Source: an uncultured Clostridium sp.
GTDB lineage: Bacteria; Bacillota; Clostridia; Lachnospirales; Lachnospiraceae
Direction: 5' to 3'
Assembly: GCA_946553025.1 (NCBI GenBank)
Contig: CAMNRM010000011.1
Coordinates: 1-64,000 of the forward strand
DNA length: 64,000 nt
The number at the start of each line of letters is the position of its first letter. Position 1 is the first letter of the stretch. The translations under genes and the position numbers were made by a program. Below are positions 62,634-64,000 of the stretch, piece after piece. Under the pieces are notes generated by a model. The model made no database searches and was not told where the DNA came from. It worked only from the letters and a program-made list of their open reading frames with translations.

Positions 62634-63692
62634 ATGAACACGAAGAAGATGTTAGCGGTTTGGGGGATTTTGCTGGGAGCGATTGGGGCGGTTCTGGCGT
62701 TTTTTGGGAATCCGGGGAATATGGCGTTTTGTATTGCCTGTTTTGTACGGGATATGGCTGGGGCGGCGCGGTTTCATCAGGCGGCGATTGTACAGTATAT
62801 GCGGCCGGAGATTGCGGGGCTGGTGATTGGCGCGTTTGTGATTTCTCTGGTGTCGAAGGAATATCGCTCGACGGGCGGGTCCTCGCCGATGATTCGGTTT
62901 CTTTTGGGGATAATAACGATGATTGGGGCTTTGATGTTTTTAGGGTGTCCGCTTCGGATGGTGCTTCGGATGGCTGGCGGTGATTTGAATGCGTATGTTG
63001 CTTTGATTGGTTTTATTCTTGGGGCGGCTACGGGGAGTTTCTTTTTGAAGAAGGGATTTTCTCTGGGGCGGGCGTATGATACGCAGAAGGTTTCGGGCTA
63101 TATTCTGCCGGGAATTTTGGCGCTTTTGTTTGTGCTCAGTATTGCCACGGGGATTTTTACGGCAAGCACGGAAGGTCCGGGGAGTATGCATGCGCCGGTG
63201 ATGCTTTCTTTAGCCGGGGGGTTGGTGTTTGGTGCCATTGCCCAGAAGGCGCGTACCTGCTTTGCCGGGGGAATAAGGGACGTGATTTTGATGAAAAATT
63301 TTGATTTGCTGACGGTGATTGGGGCATTGTTTGTTACGATGCTTGTGTATAATCTGGTCAATGGAAAGTTTGTGTTAAGTTTTGCGGGACAGCCGGTGGC
63401 GCACACGGAACATCTCTGGAATGTGCTGGGGATGTATGCGGTTGGCTTTGCGGCGGTTCTTGCCGGAGGGTGTCCGCTCAGACAGTTGATTTTAGCCGGG
63501 CAGGGTTCGGGAGATTCTGCGGTTTATGTGGCTGGAATGTTTGTGGGAGCGGCGGTCTGCCATAATTTCGGCCTGGCTTCGAGCGGAAACGGGACGACGG
63601 GAGCGGGGCGGATTGCCTGTGTGGTTTGTATTTTGCTGTTATTTGTGATAGGGTTTACCTGTAAGCGTGAGAAAAGGGGGAACGGAAGATGA
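62634..63692 (+). CDS. yedE: YedE-family putative selenium transporter
   Basis: 352 residues, about nine or ten membrane helices, of the YeeE/YedE family. Conserved cysteines that may pass sulfur or selenium are present: FCIACFVRD, LGCPLRMVL, ARTCFAGGIRD and GGCPLRQLI. The YedE-YedF pair marks bacteria with selenium-dependent molybdenum hydroxylases, so selenium uptake is the inferred role. ATG 62634 has GAGAGG six bases upstream; the open frame extends 32 codons further into a tandem duplication. It overlaps yedF by 4 bases (ATGA). Confidence 0.88.
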   Translation: MNTKKMLAVWGILLGAIGAVLAFFGNPGNMAFCIACFVRDMAGAARFHQAAIVQYMRPEIAGLVIGAFVISLVSKEYRSTGGSSPMIRFLLGIITMIGALMFLGCPLRMVLRMAGGDLNAYVALIGFILGAATGSFFLKKGFSLGRAYDTQKVSGYILPGILALLFVLSIATGIFTASTEGPGSMHAPVMLSLAGGLVFGAIAQKARTCFAGGIRDVILMKNFDLLTVIGALFVTMLVYNLVNGKFVLSFAGQPVAHTEHLWNVLGMYAVGFAAVLAGGCPLRQLILAGQGSGDSAVYVAGMFVGAAVCHNFGLASSGNGTTGAGRIACVVCILLLFVIGFTCKREKRGNGR

Positions 63693-63892
63693 AGATTGAT
63701 GTGAGAGGGCTTTCCTGCCCGGAACCGGTACTGATGGTGATGGATGCGATGGATGAGGCACCGGGGGAGGAACTGGTTATTCTCTCGGATGCGGCGCATA
63801 CCCGGGATAATCTGGTGAAGCTGGCGCAGACGGAGGGACGAAAGGTTTCCGTAAAAGAAAATGGAAAGAATTATGAAATTGTGATATCATGA
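63689..63892 (+). CDS. yedF: YedF-type TusA-fold selenium-metabolism protein
   Basis: 67 residues. MKIDVRGLSCPEPVL carries the family Cys10-Pro-x-Pro motif of TusA/SirA/YedF proteins. This is the short form; many clostridial YedF proteins are ~200 residues with a second domain, which is absent here and is perhaps supplied by the separate DUF3343 gene upstream. Predicted to carry persulfide/selenide selenium for the dehydrogenase. The stop is followed within two bases by a MITE-like element. Confidence 0.85.
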   Translation: MKIDVRGLSCPEPVLMVMDAMDEAPGEELVILSDAAHTRDNLVKLAQTEGRKVSVKENGKNYEIVIS

Positions 63893-63893
63893 T

Positions 63894-64000
63894 GTTACCA
63901 GGGGCAAAAGGTTGAAAATGCTACGAAAGCTTGCCTTCAGGAGGATTTTTGACCTTGGGGCTTGCCAAAAACATGAAAAAGCAGCCCGATAGGGCGGATT
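63894..64000 (-). mobile_element. MITE-like element, copy 3 (cut by the window edge)
   Basis: On the minus strand it matches the right part of copies 1 and 2: ACCAGGGGCAAAAGG, CGAAAGCTTGCCTTCAGGAG, GCCAAAAACATGAAAAAGCA and GCCCGATAGGGCGGATT. It is inverted relative to the other two and more diverged (about 10-15 percent by eye). It begins two bases after yedF. The remaining ~85 bases lie outside the window. Confidence 0.8.

Noticed and set aside
44049-63892. Purine locus as a composite transposon bounded by the MITE copies
   Set aside because: There is no transposase, the third copy is more diverged and lies in opposite orientation, and the family has further ends elsewhere, so bracketing may be chance. 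Kept only as an observation.
1-64000. tRNA genes, prophage or integrase genes
   Set aside because: Read through all gaps over 100 bases; no cloverleaf with a TTCGANTC-type arm and no phage or recombinase motifs were found.

Overview
The window looks like chromosome of a low-to-medium GC gut Clostridia, most likely Lachnospiraceae. This rests on a dnaG-rpoD-trmK-nif3 block, an RNase P RNA gene, an archaeal-type IMP cyclohydrolase beside an AICAR transformylase, and a large selenium-linked purine-degradation locus. The family-level assignment is inference from gene content; no 16S gene or other taxonomic marker is present.

Layout. 0-2.6 kb: the tail of a nucleoside/sugar ABC importer, with a truncated ATPase and two permeases. 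2.9-11.3 kb: housekeeping genes (XRE regulator, dGTPase-like, DNA primase, primary sigma factor, tRNA methyltransferase TrmK, NIF3 protein, TGS-nucleoside kinase), with an inverted pair of structured repeats at 9.2-9.5 kb. 11.4-15.5 kb: citrate-lyase maturation genes (citC, fused citXG) and a MATE exporter broken by one in-frame stop. 15.7-21.8 kb: rnpB, then an accessory stretch (DUF4143 ATPase, split chromate transporter, small kinase, Uma2 protein, and an AT-rich ATPase plus PD-(D/E)XK nuclease pair). 21.8-24.2 kb: aroE, then pyrB-pyrI. 24.5-33.4 kb: an unknown protein, a MacB-like ABC system with a large surface protein, a hybrid histidine kinase and purO. 33.5-36.6 kb: AICAR transformylase, a nucleoside phosphorylase and a SIMPL lipoprotein. 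36.7-44 kb: a second accessory stretch (Uma2 genes and a remnant, two ATPases, a yefM/yoeB toxin-antitoxin pair whose toxin has a stop codon, a duplicated regulator tail, a repeat-rich lipoprotein). 44.5-45.4 kb: a hemerythrin-CheX-like fusion.

45.6-63.9 kb is the main locus. On the minus strand are a YheO-type regulator, ygeX, ygeY, ygeW, arcC and a xanthine/uracil permease. Diverging on the plus strand are ssnA, ygfK, a DUF3343 protein, a selenium-dependent xanthine dehydrogenase-like protein, hyuA, a YedE-type selenium transporter and yedF. Clusters of this composition are known from gut anaerobes to degrade purines, including urate, without oxygen. The expected logic is: import purine, hydroxylate or reduce it with the selenium-dependent enzyme and YgfK, open the rings (HyuA, SsnA, YgeY), release ammonia from diaminopropionate (YgeX), and recover ATP from carbamoyl groups (YgeW, ArcC). 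The 379-bp divergent promoter region holds a long palindrome exactly midway between two outward-facing promoters, which suggests one regulator drives both arms.

The least explained material is the set of dispersed repeats. (1) A 193-bp MITE-like element has two full copies with 7-8 bp target duplications and a third copy running off the right edge; copies lie on both sides of the purine locus, and one landed exactly on the ygeW stop codon. (2) A ~125-bp element occurs three times with a conserved core but different terminal arms that still pair. (3) There are also a ~65-bp hairpin family, a ~26-bp palindrome family, and tandem copies of the citXG 3' end. No tRNA, CRISPR array, transposase or integrase was seen.
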